64,000 nt of DNA from Apium graveolens (taxonomy: Eukaryota; Streptophyta; Magnoliopsida; Apiales; Apiaceae). Position 1 is the first letter of the stretch; every line of letters starts with the position of its first letter. The notes below the pieces were generated by a model that was not told the origin of the DNA, did no database searches, and saw only the letters and a program-made list of their open reading frames with translations. A program made the translations under genes and the position numbers. The DNA lies in assembly GCF_009905375.1 (NCBI RefSeq), contig NW_027417687.1, positions 1 through 64,000 on the forward strand, read 5' to 3'. Below, one piece after another: positions 1 to 12,433 of this stretch.

Positions 1-3000
1 TGGTAAAAGGATTTCTATTGCATGTACATGATGTTAACATGTTTAATTGTACCATTATATGATGGCAAGTGACTCTTATAAGGTGCAAAGTGACTCTAAT
101 ATGGTGAGAAGTCACTTACATGATTGATTAGGCCAAAATGTGGCCCAAAATTGACTTGTTGGAAAGGGTACCAAGAGGTGTGTTAAAGGATGTCTAATTG
201 GTAACATGATGTTAACATGTTAATTGTATAAATAGATGGTGGCAAGTGCACTTATAGGTGCAAATGACTCTAATATGGGAAAAGTGACTTACATGGTTGA
301 TTAGAGCCAAAATGTGGCCCAAAATTAACTTGTATGAAAGTGGCATTACAGGTGGTAAAAGGATGTCAAATTGGATGTATATGATGATAACATGTTAATT
401 GTTGTATATATGGTGGAAAGTGACTTTTATAAGGTGCAAACTGACTCTAATGTAATGAAAGTGACTTTACATGTTTGATTAGACCAAATTTGGAACAAAA
501 TTAACCAGTATGAAAGTGGAACTAAGAGTGTGTAAAAGGATGTCAAATTGGATGTATATGATGTTTAATATTTTAATTGTTGTATATATGCGGAATGTGA
601 CTCTTATAGGGTGCAAAGTTTCTCTAATATGGTGAAAACTGACTTACATGGTTAATAAACCAAATGTGGACCAAAATTGACTTGTATGAATGTGCACTAA
701 GAGGTGGTAAAAGGATTTCTAATTGCATATACATGATGTCAACATGTTATTGTACCAATATGATAGTAAGTGACTATTATAAGGGCAAAGTGACTCTAAT
801 ATGTGAGAAGTCACTTACCATGATTGCTTAGAGCCAAAATATGGCCCAAAATGACTTGTTTGGAAAGGGGTACCAAGAGGTGGTTCAAGGATGTCTAATT
901 GCATGTACATGATGTTAACATGTAATTGTATAAATATATGGCAAGTGACCCTATAGGGTGCAAAGTGACTCTAATATGGTGAAAGTGACTTACATGGTTG
1001 ATTAGAGCCAAAATGTGAACAAAATTACTTCATTAAAGTGGCATTAATAGGTGGTAAAAGGATGTCAAATTGGATGTATATGATGTTAATATTTTAATTG
1101 TTGTATATATGTGAAAGTGACTTTTAAAGGTGCAAAGTGACTCTAATATGGTGAAAAGTGACTTACATGGTTAATTAACCAAAATGTGGACAAAATTGAC
1201 TTGTATGAATGTGGCACTGACATGTGGTAAAGGAGTTCTAATTGCATGTACATGATGTTACATGTTAATTGTACCATTATATGATGGCAAGTGACTCTTA
1301 TAAGGTGCAAAGTGACTCTAATATGAGAATCACTTACATGATTGATTAGAGCCAAAATGTGGCCCAAAATTGACTTGTTGGAAGGGGTACCAGAGGTGTG
1401 TAAAGGATGTCTAATTGTATGTACATGATGTTAACATGTTAATTGTATAAATATGGTGGCAGTGACCCTTATAGGTGCAAATGACTCTAATATGGTGAAA
1501 GTGACTTACATGGTTGATTAGAGCCAAATGTGGCCCAAAATTGACTTGTTGGAAAGGGTTACCAGAGGTGGTTAAAGGATGTCTAATTGCATGTACATGA
1601 TGTTAACATGTTAATTGTATAAATTGGTGGCAAGTGACTCTTATAGGTGAAAGTGACTCTAATATGTGAAAAGTGACTTACATGGTTGATTAGAGCCAAA
1701 ATGTGTAACAAATTAACTTGTATGAAATGGCATTAATAGGTGGTAAAAGGATGTCAATTGGATGTATATGATGTTAATATTTTAATTGTTGTATATATGC
1801 TGGAATGTGCTCTTATAGGTGCAAAGTTACTCTAATATGGTAAAAACTGTCTTACATGGTTAATAAACCAAAGTGGACCAAAATTGACTTGTATGAATGT
1901 GGCACTAAGAGGTGGTAAATGGATTTCTAATTGCATATACATGATGTTAACATGTTAATTTACCAATATATGATAGCAAGTGACTATTATAAGGTGCAAA
2001 GTGACTCTAATATGGTGAGAAGTCCTTACATGATTGTTTAGAGCCAAAAGGCCCAAAATTGACTTATTGGAAAGGGGTACCAAGAGGTGGTTAAAGGATG
2101 TCTAATTGCATGTACATGATGTTAACATGTTAATTGTATCAATATATGGTGGCAAGTACTCTTATAGGTGAAAAGTGACTCTAATATGGTAAAAGTTACT
2201 ACATGGTTGATTAGAGCCAAAATGTGTAACAAAATTAACTTGTATGAAAGTGGCATTAATAGGTGGTAAAAGGATGTCAAATTGGATGTATAGATGTTAA
2301 TATTTAATTGTTGTATATATGCTGGAATGTGACTCTTATAGGGTGCAAAGTTACTCTAATATGGTGAAAACTGACTTACATGGTTAATAAAACCAAAATG
2401 TGGACCAAAATTGACTTGTATGAATGTGGCACTAAGAGGTGGTAAATGGATTTCTAATTGCATATCCATGATGTTAACATGGTAATTTACCATTATATGA
2501 TGCAAGTGACTCTTATAAGGTGCAAAGTGACTCTAATATGGTGAGAAGTCACTTACATGATTGATTAGAGCCAAAATGTGGCCCAAAATTGACTTGTTGG
2601 AAAGGGTACCAAGAGGTGGTTAAAGGATGTCTAATTGCATGTACATGATGTTAACATGTTATTGTAAATATATGGTGGCAAGTGACCTTATAGGGTGCAA
2701 ATGACTCTAATATGGTGAAAAGTGACTTACATGGTTGATTAGAGCCAAAATGTGGAACAAAATTAACTTGTATGAAAGTGCATTATAGGTGGTAAAGGAT
2801 GTCAAATTGGATGTATATGATGATAACATGTTAATTGTTGTATATGGTGGAAAGTGACTTTATAAGGTGCAAAGTGACTCTAATGTAATGAAAGTGACTT
2901 TACATGGTTGATTAGAACCAAATTTGGAACAAATTGACCAGTATGAAAGTGGAACTAAGAGGTGTAAAAGGATATCAAATTGGATGTATATGATGTTAAT

Positions 3001-5270
3001 ATTTTAATTGTTGTATATATGCTGGAATGTGACTCTTATAGGGCAAAGTTACTCTAATATGGTGAAAAGTGACTTACATGGTTAATAAAACCAAATGTGG
3101 ACCAAAATTGACTTGTATGAATGGGCACTAAGAGTGGTAAAAGGATTTCTAATTGCATATACATGATGTTAACATGTTAATTGTACCAATATATAGTAAG
3201 TGACTATTATAAGGTGCAAAGTGACTCTAATATGGTGAGAAGTCACTTACATGATTGCTTAGAGCCAAAATATGGCCCAAAATTGACTTGTTGGAAAGGG
3301 GTACCAAGAGGTGGTTAAAGGATGTCTAATTGCATGTACATGATTTAACATGTTAATTGTATAAATATATGGTGGCAAGTGACCCTTATAGGGTGCAAAG
3401 TGACTCTAATATGGTGAAAAGTGACTTACATGTTGATTAGAGCCAAAATGTGGAACAAAATTAACTTGTATGAAAGTGGCATTAATAGGTGGTAAAGGAG
3501 TCAAATTGGATGTATATGATGATAACATGTTAATTGTTGTATATATGGTGGAAGTGACTCTTATAAGGTGCAAAGTGACTCTAATGGTGAAAAGTGACTT
3601 ACTGGTTAATTAGAACCAAAATGTGGACCAAAATTGACTTGTATGAATGTGGCACTGACATGTGGTAAAAGGATTTCTAATTGCATGTACATGATGTTAA
3701 CATGTTAATTGTACCATTATATGATGGCAAGTGACTCTTATAAGGGCAAAGTGCTCTAATATGTGAGAAGTCACTTACATGATTGATTAGAGCCAAAATG
3801 TGGCCCAAAATTGACTTGTTGGAAAGGGGTACCAAGAGGTGTGTAAAGGATTCTAATTGCATGTACATGATGTTAACATGTTAATTGTATAATATAGTGG
3901 CAAGTGACCTTATAGGTGCAAATTGACTCTAATATGGTGAAAAGACTTACATGGTTGATTAGAGCCAAAATGTGGCCCAAAATTGACTTGTTGGAAAGGG
4001 GTACACAAGAGGTGGTTAAAGGATGTCTAATTGCAGGTACATGATGTTAACATGTTAATTGTATAAATATTTGGTGGCCAGTGACTCTTATAGGGTGGAA
4101 AGTGACTCTAATTAATGGTGAAAAGTGGACTTACATGGTTGATTAAGCCAAAATGTGTAACAAAAATTAACTTGTATGAAAAGGCATTAATAGGTGGTAA
4201 AATGGATGTCAAATTGGATGTATATGATGTTAATATTTTAATTGTTGTATATATGCTGGAATGTGACTCTTATAGGTTGCAAAAGTTACTCTAATAATGG
4301 TAAAAACTGACTTACATGTTAATAAAACCAAAATGTGGACCACAATTGACTTGTATGAATGTGGCACTAAGAGGTGGTAAATGAGTTTCTACTTGCATAT
4401 ACATGATGTTAACATGTTAATTGTACCAATATATGATACAAGTGACTATTATAAGGTGCAAAGTGACGCTAATAGGGTGAGAAGTCACTTACATGATTGT
4501 TTAGAGCAAAAATATGTCCCACAATTGACTTATTGGAAAGGGGTACCAAGAGGTGGTTAAAGGATGTCTAATTGCATGTACATGATGTTAACAGGTTAAT
4601 TGTATCAATATATGGTGGCAAGTAACTCTTATAGGGTGAAAAGTGACCTCTAATATGGTGAAAAGTTACTTACATGGTTGATTAGAGCCAAAATGTGTAA
4701 CAAATTAACTTGTATGAAAGTGGCCTTAATAGGTGGTAAAAGGATGTCAAATTGGATGTATATGATGTTAATATTTAATTGTTGTATATATGCTGGAATG
4801 TGACTCTTATAGGGTGCAAAGTTACTCTAATATGGTGAAAACTGACTTACATGGTTAATAAAACAAATTGGACCAAAATTGACTTGTATGAATTGGCACT
4901 AAGAGGGGGTAAATGGATTTCTAATTGCATATCCATGATGTTTAACATGGTAATTTACCATTATGATGGCAAGTGACTCTTATAAGGTGCAAAGTGACTC
5001 TAATATGGTGAGAAGTCACTACATGATTGATTAGAGCCAAAATGGGCCCAAATTGACTTGTTGGAAAGGGGTACCAAGAGGTGGTTAAAGGATGTCTAAT
5101 TGCATGTACATGATGTTAACATGTTAATTGTATAAATATATGGTGGCAAGTGACCCTTATAGGGTGCAAATTGACTCTAATAGGGTGAAAAGTGACTTAC
5201 ATGGTTGATTAGAGCCAAAATGTGGAACAAAATTAACTTGTATGAAAGTGGCATTAATAGGTGGTAAAAG
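1..5270. repeat. Satellite array, indel-rich left part (about 14-monomer period)
   Basis: Head-to-tail satellite monomers recognisable by the recurrent starts ggtggtaaaaggatg or ggtggttaaaggatg. The variant tract gtaatgaaagtgac recurs at about 452, 2884 and 5359, giving a period of about 2.43-2.48 kb, which I count as 14 monomers. Mean monomer length is therefore only about 174-176 bp, against 179-180 bp elsewhere. The difference is made of scattered single-base deletions (for example ggtgtg for ggtggt) with some insertions near 4000-4130. This looks like unpolished long-read consensus rather than biology. No gene is visible; short minus-strand open frames here are by-products of the repeat. 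Confidence 0.9.
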
Positions 5271-8200
5271 GATGTCAAATTGGATGTATATGATGATAAC
5301 ATGTTAATTGTTGTAAATATGGTGGAAAGTGACTTTTATAAGGTGCAAAGTGACTCTAATGTAATGAAAGTGACTTTACATGGTTGATTAGAACCAAATT
5401 TGGAACAAAATTGACCAGTATGAAAGTGGAACTAAGAGGTGGTAAAAGGATATCAAATTGGATGTATATGATGTTAATATTTTAATTGTTGTATATATGC
5501 TGGAATGTGACTCTTATAGGGAGCAAAGTTACTCTAATATGGTGAAAAGTGACTTACATGGTTAATAAAACCAAAATGTGGACCAAAATTGACTTGTATG
5601 AATGTGGCAACTAAGAGGTGGTAAAAGGATTTCTAATTGCATATACATGATGTTAACATGTTAATTGTACCAATATATGATAGTAAGTGACTATTATAAG
5701 GTGCAAAGTGACTCTAATATGGTGAGAAGTCACTTACATGATTGCTTAGAGCCAAAATATGGCCCAAAATTGACTTGTTGGAAAGGGGTACCAAGAGGTG
5801 GTTAAAGGATGTCTAATTGCATGTACATGATGTTAACATGTTAATTGTATAAATATATGGTGGCAAGTGACCCTTATAGGGTGCAAAGTGACTCTAATAT
5901 GGTGAAAAGTGACTTACATTGTTGATTAGAGCCAAAATGTGGAACAAAATTAACTTGTATGAAAGTGGCATTAATAGGTGGTAAAAGGATGTCAAATTGG
6001 ATGTATATGATGATAACATGTTAATTGTTGTATATATGGTGGAAAGTGACTCTTATAAGGTGCAAAGTGACTCTAATATGGTGAAAAGTGACTTACATGG
6101 TTAATTAGAACCAAAATGTGGACCAAAATTGACCTGTATGAATGTGGCACTGACATGTGATAAAAGGATTTCTAATTGCATGTACATGATGTTAACATGT
6201 TAATTGTACCATTATATGATGGCAAGTGACTCTTATAAGTTGCAAAGTGACTCTAATATGGTGAGAAGTTACTTACATGATTGATCAGAGCCAAAATGTG
6301 GCCCAAAATTGACTTGTTGGAAAGGTGTACCAAGAGGTGGTTAAAGGATGTCTAATTGCATGTACCTGATGTTAACATGTTAATTGTATAAATATATGGT
6401 GGCAAGTGACTCTTATAGGGTGCAAAGTGACTCTAATATGGTGAAAAGTGACTTACATAGTTCATTAGAGCCAAAATGTGTAACAAAATTAACTTGTATG
6501 AAAGTGGCATTAATAGGTGGTAGAAGGATTTCAAATTGGATGTATATGATGTTAATATTTTAATTGTTGTATATATGTTGGAATGTGACTCTTATTAGGG
6601 TTGCAAAGTTACTCTAATATGGTGAAAAGTAACTTACATGGTTAATTAGAACCAAAAATGTGGACCAAATTGACTTGTATGAATGTGGCAATAAGGGGTG
6701 GTAAAAGAATGTCTAATTGCATGTACATGATGTTAACATGGTTAATTGTACCATTATATGATGGCAAGTGACGCTTATAGGTGCAAAGTGACTCTAATAT
6801 GGTGAGAAGTCACTTACATGATTGATTAGAGACAATGTGGCCCAAAATTGACTTGTTGGAAAAGGGGTACCAAGAGGTGGTTAAAGGATGTCTAATTGCA
6901 TGTACATGATGTTAACATGTTAATTGTATAAATATATGGTGGCAAGTGCTCTTATAGGGTGCAAAGTGACTCTATATGGTGAAAATTGACTTACATGGTT
7001 GATTAGAGCCAAAATGTGTAACAAAATTAACTTGTATGAAAGTGGCATTAATAGGTGGTAAAAGGATGTCAATTGGATGTATATGATGTTAATATTTTAA
7101 TTGTTGTATATATGCTGGAATGTGACTCTTATAGGGTGCAAAGTTACTCTAATATGGTCAAAAGTAACTTACATGGTTAATTAGAACCAAAATGTGGACC
7201 AAAATTGACTTGTATGAATGTGGCAGTAAGAGGTGGTAAAAGATTTCTAATTGCATGAACATGATGTTAAACATGTTAATTTTACCATTATATGATGGCA
7301 AGTGACTCTTATAAGGTGCAAAGTAACTCTAATATGGTGAGAAGTCACTTACATGATTGATTAGAGCCAAAATGTGCCCAAAATTGACTTGTTGGAAAGG
7401 GGTACCAAGAGGTGGTTAAAGGATGTCTAATTGCATGTACATGAATGTTAACATGTTAATTGTATAAATATATGGTGGCAGTGACCCTTATAGGGGGCAA
7501 AGTGACTCTAATATGGTGAAAAGTGACTTACAATTGTTGATTAGAGCCCAAAATGTGGAACAAAATTAACTTGTATGAAAGTGGCATTAATAGGTGGTAA
7601 AGGATGTCAAATTGGATGTATATGATGATAACATGTTAATTGTTGTATATATGGTGGAAAGTGACTCTTATAAGGTGCAAAGTGACTCTAATATGGTGAA
7701 AAGTGACTTACATGGTTAATTAGAACCAAAATGTGGACCAAAATTGACTTGTATGAATGTGGCACTGACATGTGGTAAAGGATTTCTAATTGCATGTACA
7801 TGATGTTAACATGTTAATTGTACCATTATATGATGGCAAGGACTCTTATAAGGTGCAAGTGACTCTAATATGGTGAGAAGTCACTTACATGATTGATTAG
7901 AGCCAAATGTGGCCCAAAATTGACTTGTTGGAAAGGGGTACCAAGAGGGGTGTAAAGGATGTCTAATTGTATGTACATGATGTTAACATGTTAATTGTAT
8001 AAATATATGGTGGCAAGTGACCCTTATAGGGTGCAAATTGACTCTAATATGGTGAAAAGTGACTTACATGGTTGATTAGAGCCAAAATGTGGCCCAAATT
8101 GACTTGTTGGAAAGGGGTACCAAGAGGTGGTTAAAGGATGTCTAATTGCATGTACATGATGTTAACATGTTAATTGTATAAATATTTGGTGGCAAGTGAC

Positions 8201-11200
8201 TCTTATAGGGTGGAAAGTGACTCTAATATTGTGAAAAGTGACTTACATGGTTGATTAGAGCCAAAATGTGTAACAAAATTAACTTGTATGAAAATGGCAT
8301 TAATAGGTGGTAAAAGGATGTCAAATTGGATGTATATGATGTTAATATTTTAATTGTTGTATATATGCTGGAATGTGACTCTTATAGGTTGCAAAGTTAC
8401 TCTAATATGGTAAAAACTGACTTACATGGTTAATAAAACCAAAATGTGGACCAAAATTGACTTGTATGAATGTGGCACTAAGAGGTGGTAAATGGATTTC
8501 TAATTGCATATACATGATGTTAACATGTTAATTGTACCAATATATGATAGCAAGTGACTATTATAAGGTGCAAAGTGACTCTAATATGGTGAGAAGTCAC
8601 TTACATGATTGTTTAGAGCCAAAATATGGCCCAAAATTGACTTATTGGAAAGGGGTACCAAGAGGTGGTTAAAGGATGTCTAATTGCATGTACATGATGT
8701 TAACATGTTAATTGTATCAATATATGGTGGCAAGTAACTCTTATAGGGTGAAAAGTGACTCTAATATGGTGAAAAGTTACTTACATGGTTGATTAGAGCC
8801 AAAATGTGTAACAAAATTAACTTGTATGAAAGTGGCATTAATAGGTGGTAAAAGGATGTCAAATTGGATGTATATGATGTTAATATTTTAATTGTTGTAT
8901 ATATGCTGGAATGTGACTCTTATAGGGTGCAAAGTTACTCTAATATGGTGAAAACTGACTTACATGGTTAATAAAACCAAAATGTGGACCAAAATTGACT
9001 TGTATGAATGTGGCACTAAGAGGTGGTAAATGGATTTCTAATTGCATATCCATGATGTTAACATGGTAATTTTACCATTATATGATGGCAAGTGACTCTT
9101 ATAAGGTGCAAAGTGACTCTAATATGGTGAGAAGTCACTTACATGATTGATTAGAGCCAAAATGTGGCCCAAAATTGACTTGTTGGAAAGGGGTACCAAG
9201 AGGTGGTTAAGGATGTCTAATTGCATGTACATGATGTTAACATGTTAATTGTATAAATATATGGTGGCAAGTGACCCTTATAGGGTGCAAATTGACTCTA
9301 ATATGGTGAAAAGTGACTTACATGGTTGATTAGAGCCAAAATGTGGAACAAAATTAACTTGTATGAAAGTGGCATTAATAGGTGGTAAAAGGATGTCAAA
9401 TTGGATGTATATGATGATAACATGTTAATTGTTGTATATATGGTGGAAAGTGACTTTTATAAGGTGCAAAGTGACTCTAATGTAATGAAAAGTGACTTTA
9501 CATGGTTGATTAGAACCAAATTTGGAACAAAATTGACCAGTATGAAAGTGGAACTAAGAGGTGGTAAAAGGATATCAAATTGGATGTATATGATGTTAAT
9601 ATTTTAATTGTTGTATATATGCTGGAATGTGACTCTTATAGGGAGCAAAGTTACTCTAATATGGTGAAAAGTGACTTACATGGTTAATAAAACCAAAATG
9701 TGGACCAACAATTGACTTGTATGAATGTGGCACTAAGAGGTGGTAAAAAGGATTTCTAATTGCATATACATGATGTTAACATGTTAATTGTACCAATATA
9801 TGATAGTAAGTGACTATTATAAGGTGCAAAGTGACTCTAATATGGTGAGAAGTCACTTACATGATTGCTTAGAGCCAAAATATGGCCCAAAATTGACTTG
9901 TTGGAAAGGGGTACCAAGAGGTGGTTAAAGGATGTCTAATTGCATGTACATGATGTTAACATGTTAATTGTATAAATATATGGTGGCAAGTGACCCTTAT
10001 AGGGTGCAAAGTGACTCTAATATGGTGAAAAGTGACTTACATTGTTGATTAGAGCCAAAATGTGGAACAAAATTAACTTGTATGAAAGTGGCATTAATAG
10101 GTGGTAAAAGGATGTCAAATTGGATGTATATGATGATAACATGTTAATTGTTGTATATATGGTGGAAAGTGACTTTTATAAGGTGCAAAGTGACTCTAAT
10201 GTAATGAAAAGTGACTTTACATGGTTGATTAGAACCAAATTTGGAACAAAATTGACCAGTATGAAAGTGGAACTAAGAGGTGGTAAAAGGATGTCAAATT
10301 GGATGTATATGATGTTAATATTTTAATTGTTGTATATATGCTGGAATGTGACTCTTATAGGGAGCAAAGTTACTCTAATATGGTGAAAAGTGACTTACAT
10401 GGTTAATAAAACCAAAATGTGGACCAAAATTGACTTGTATGAATGTGGCACTAAGAGGTGGTAAAAGGATTTCTAATTGCATATACATGATGTTAACATG
10501 TTAATTGTACCAATATATGATAGTAAGTGACTATTATAAGGTGCAAAGTGACTCTAATATGGTGAGAAGTCACTTACATGATTGCTTAGAGCCAAAATAT
10601 GGCCCAAAATTGACTTGTTGGAAAGGGGTACCAAGAGGTGGTTAAAGGATGTCTAATTGCATGTACATGATGTTAACATGTTAATTGTATAAATATATGG
10701 TGGCAAGTGACCCTTATAGGGTGCAAAGTGACTCTAATATGGTGAAAAGTGACTTACATTGTTGATTAGAGCCAAAATGTGGAACAAAATTAACTTGTAT
10801 GAAAGTGGCATTAATAGGTGGTAAAAGGATGTCAAATTGGATGTATATGATGATAACATGTTAATTGTTGTATATATGGTGGAAAGTGACTCTTATAAGG
10901 TGCAAAGTGACTCTAATATGGTGAAAAGTGACTTACATGGTTAATTAGAACCAAAATGTGGACCAAAATTGACCTGTATGAATGTGGCACTGACATGTGA
11001 TAAAAGGATTTCTAATTGCATGTACATGATGTTAACATGTTAATTGTACCATTATATGATGGCAAGTGACTCTTATAAGTTGCAAAGTGACTCTAATATG
11101 GTGAGAAGTTACTTACATGATTGATCAGAGCCAAAATGTGGCCCAAAATTGACTTGTTGGAAAGGTGTACCAAGAGGTGGTTAAAGGATGTCTAATTGCA

Positions 11201-12433
11201 TGTACATGATGTTAACATGTTAATTGTATAAATATATGGTGGCAAGTGACTCTTATAGGGTGCAATGTGACTCTAATATGGTGAAAAATGACTTACATAG
11301 TTCATTAGAGCCAAAATGTGTAACAAAATTAACTTGTATGAAAGTGGCATTAATAGGTGGTAGAAGGATTTCAAATTGGATGTATATGATGTTAATATTT
11401 TAATTGTTGTATATATGTTGGAATGTGACTCTTATAGGGTGCAAAGTTACTCTAATATGGTGAAAAGTAACTTACATGGTTAATTAGAACCAAAATGTGG
11501 ACCAAAATTGACTTGTATGAATGTGGCAATAAGGGGTGGTAAAAGAATTTCTAATTGCATGTACATGATGTTAACATGGTAATTGTACCATTATATGATG
11601 GCAAGTGACTCTTATAAGGTGCAAAGTGACTCTAATATGGTGAGAAGTCACTTACATGATTGATTAGAGCCAAAATGTGGCCCAAAATTGACTTGTTGGA
11701 AAGGGGTACCAAGAGGTGGTTAAAGGATGTCTAATTGCATGTACATGATGTTAACATGTTAATTGTATAAATATATGGTGGCAAGTGACTCTTATAGGGT
11801 GCAAAGTGACTCTAATATGGTGAAAATTGACTTACATGGTTGATTAGAGCCAAAATGTGTAACAAAATTAACTTGTATGAAAGTGGCATTAATAGGTGGT
11901 AAAAGGATGTCAAATTGGATGTATATGATGTTAATATTTTAATTGTTGTATATATGCTGGAATGTGACTCTTATAGGGTGCAAAGTTACTCTAATATGGT
12001 CAAAAGTAACTTACATGGTTAATTAGAACCAAAACGTGGACCAAAATTGACTTGTATGAATGTGGCAGTAAGAGGTGGTAAAAAGATTTCTAATTGCATG
12101 AACATGATGTTAACATGTTAATTTTACCATTATATGATGGCAAGTGACTCTTATAAGGTGCAAAGTAACTCTAATATGGTGAGAAGTCACTTACATGATT
12201 GATTAGAGCCAAAATGTGGCCCAAAATTGACTTGTTGGAAAGGGGTACCAAGAGGTGGTTAAAGAATGTCTAATTGCATGTAAATGATGTTAACATGTTA
12301 ATTGTATAAATATATGGTGGCAAGTGACCCTTATTGGGTGCAAATTGACTCTAATATGGTGAAAAGTGACTTACATGGTTGATTAGAGCCAAAATGTGGA
12401 ACAAAATTAACTTGTATGAAAGTGGCATTAATA
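5271..12433. repeat. Satellite array with large duplicated segments
   Basis: Cleaner satellite of 179-180 bp monomers. Rare variants show segmental duplication. The variant gacctgtatgaatg occurs at 6131 and 10971, and ggtagaaggatttc near 6520 and 11360 (offset about 4840 bp, 27 monomers). The variant tagggagcaaag occurs near 5519, 9640 and 10359, so about 9400-10118 and 10119-10837 are a local tandem duplication of about 719 bp (4 monomers). The segment from about 3.65 to 5.9 kb matches 7.76-10.1 kb at offset about 4.11-4.12 kb. No gene, RNA or mobile element is visible. Confidence 0.9.

Noticed and set aside
9401..9607. Recurring 68-codon plus-strand frame (also at 10120, 30626, 32954, 33671, 34385, 36729, 38524 and 41379)
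   Set aside because: It spans a monomer boundary and exists only because the same satellite variant is copied; changes between copies show no codon preference and no protein family is recognised.
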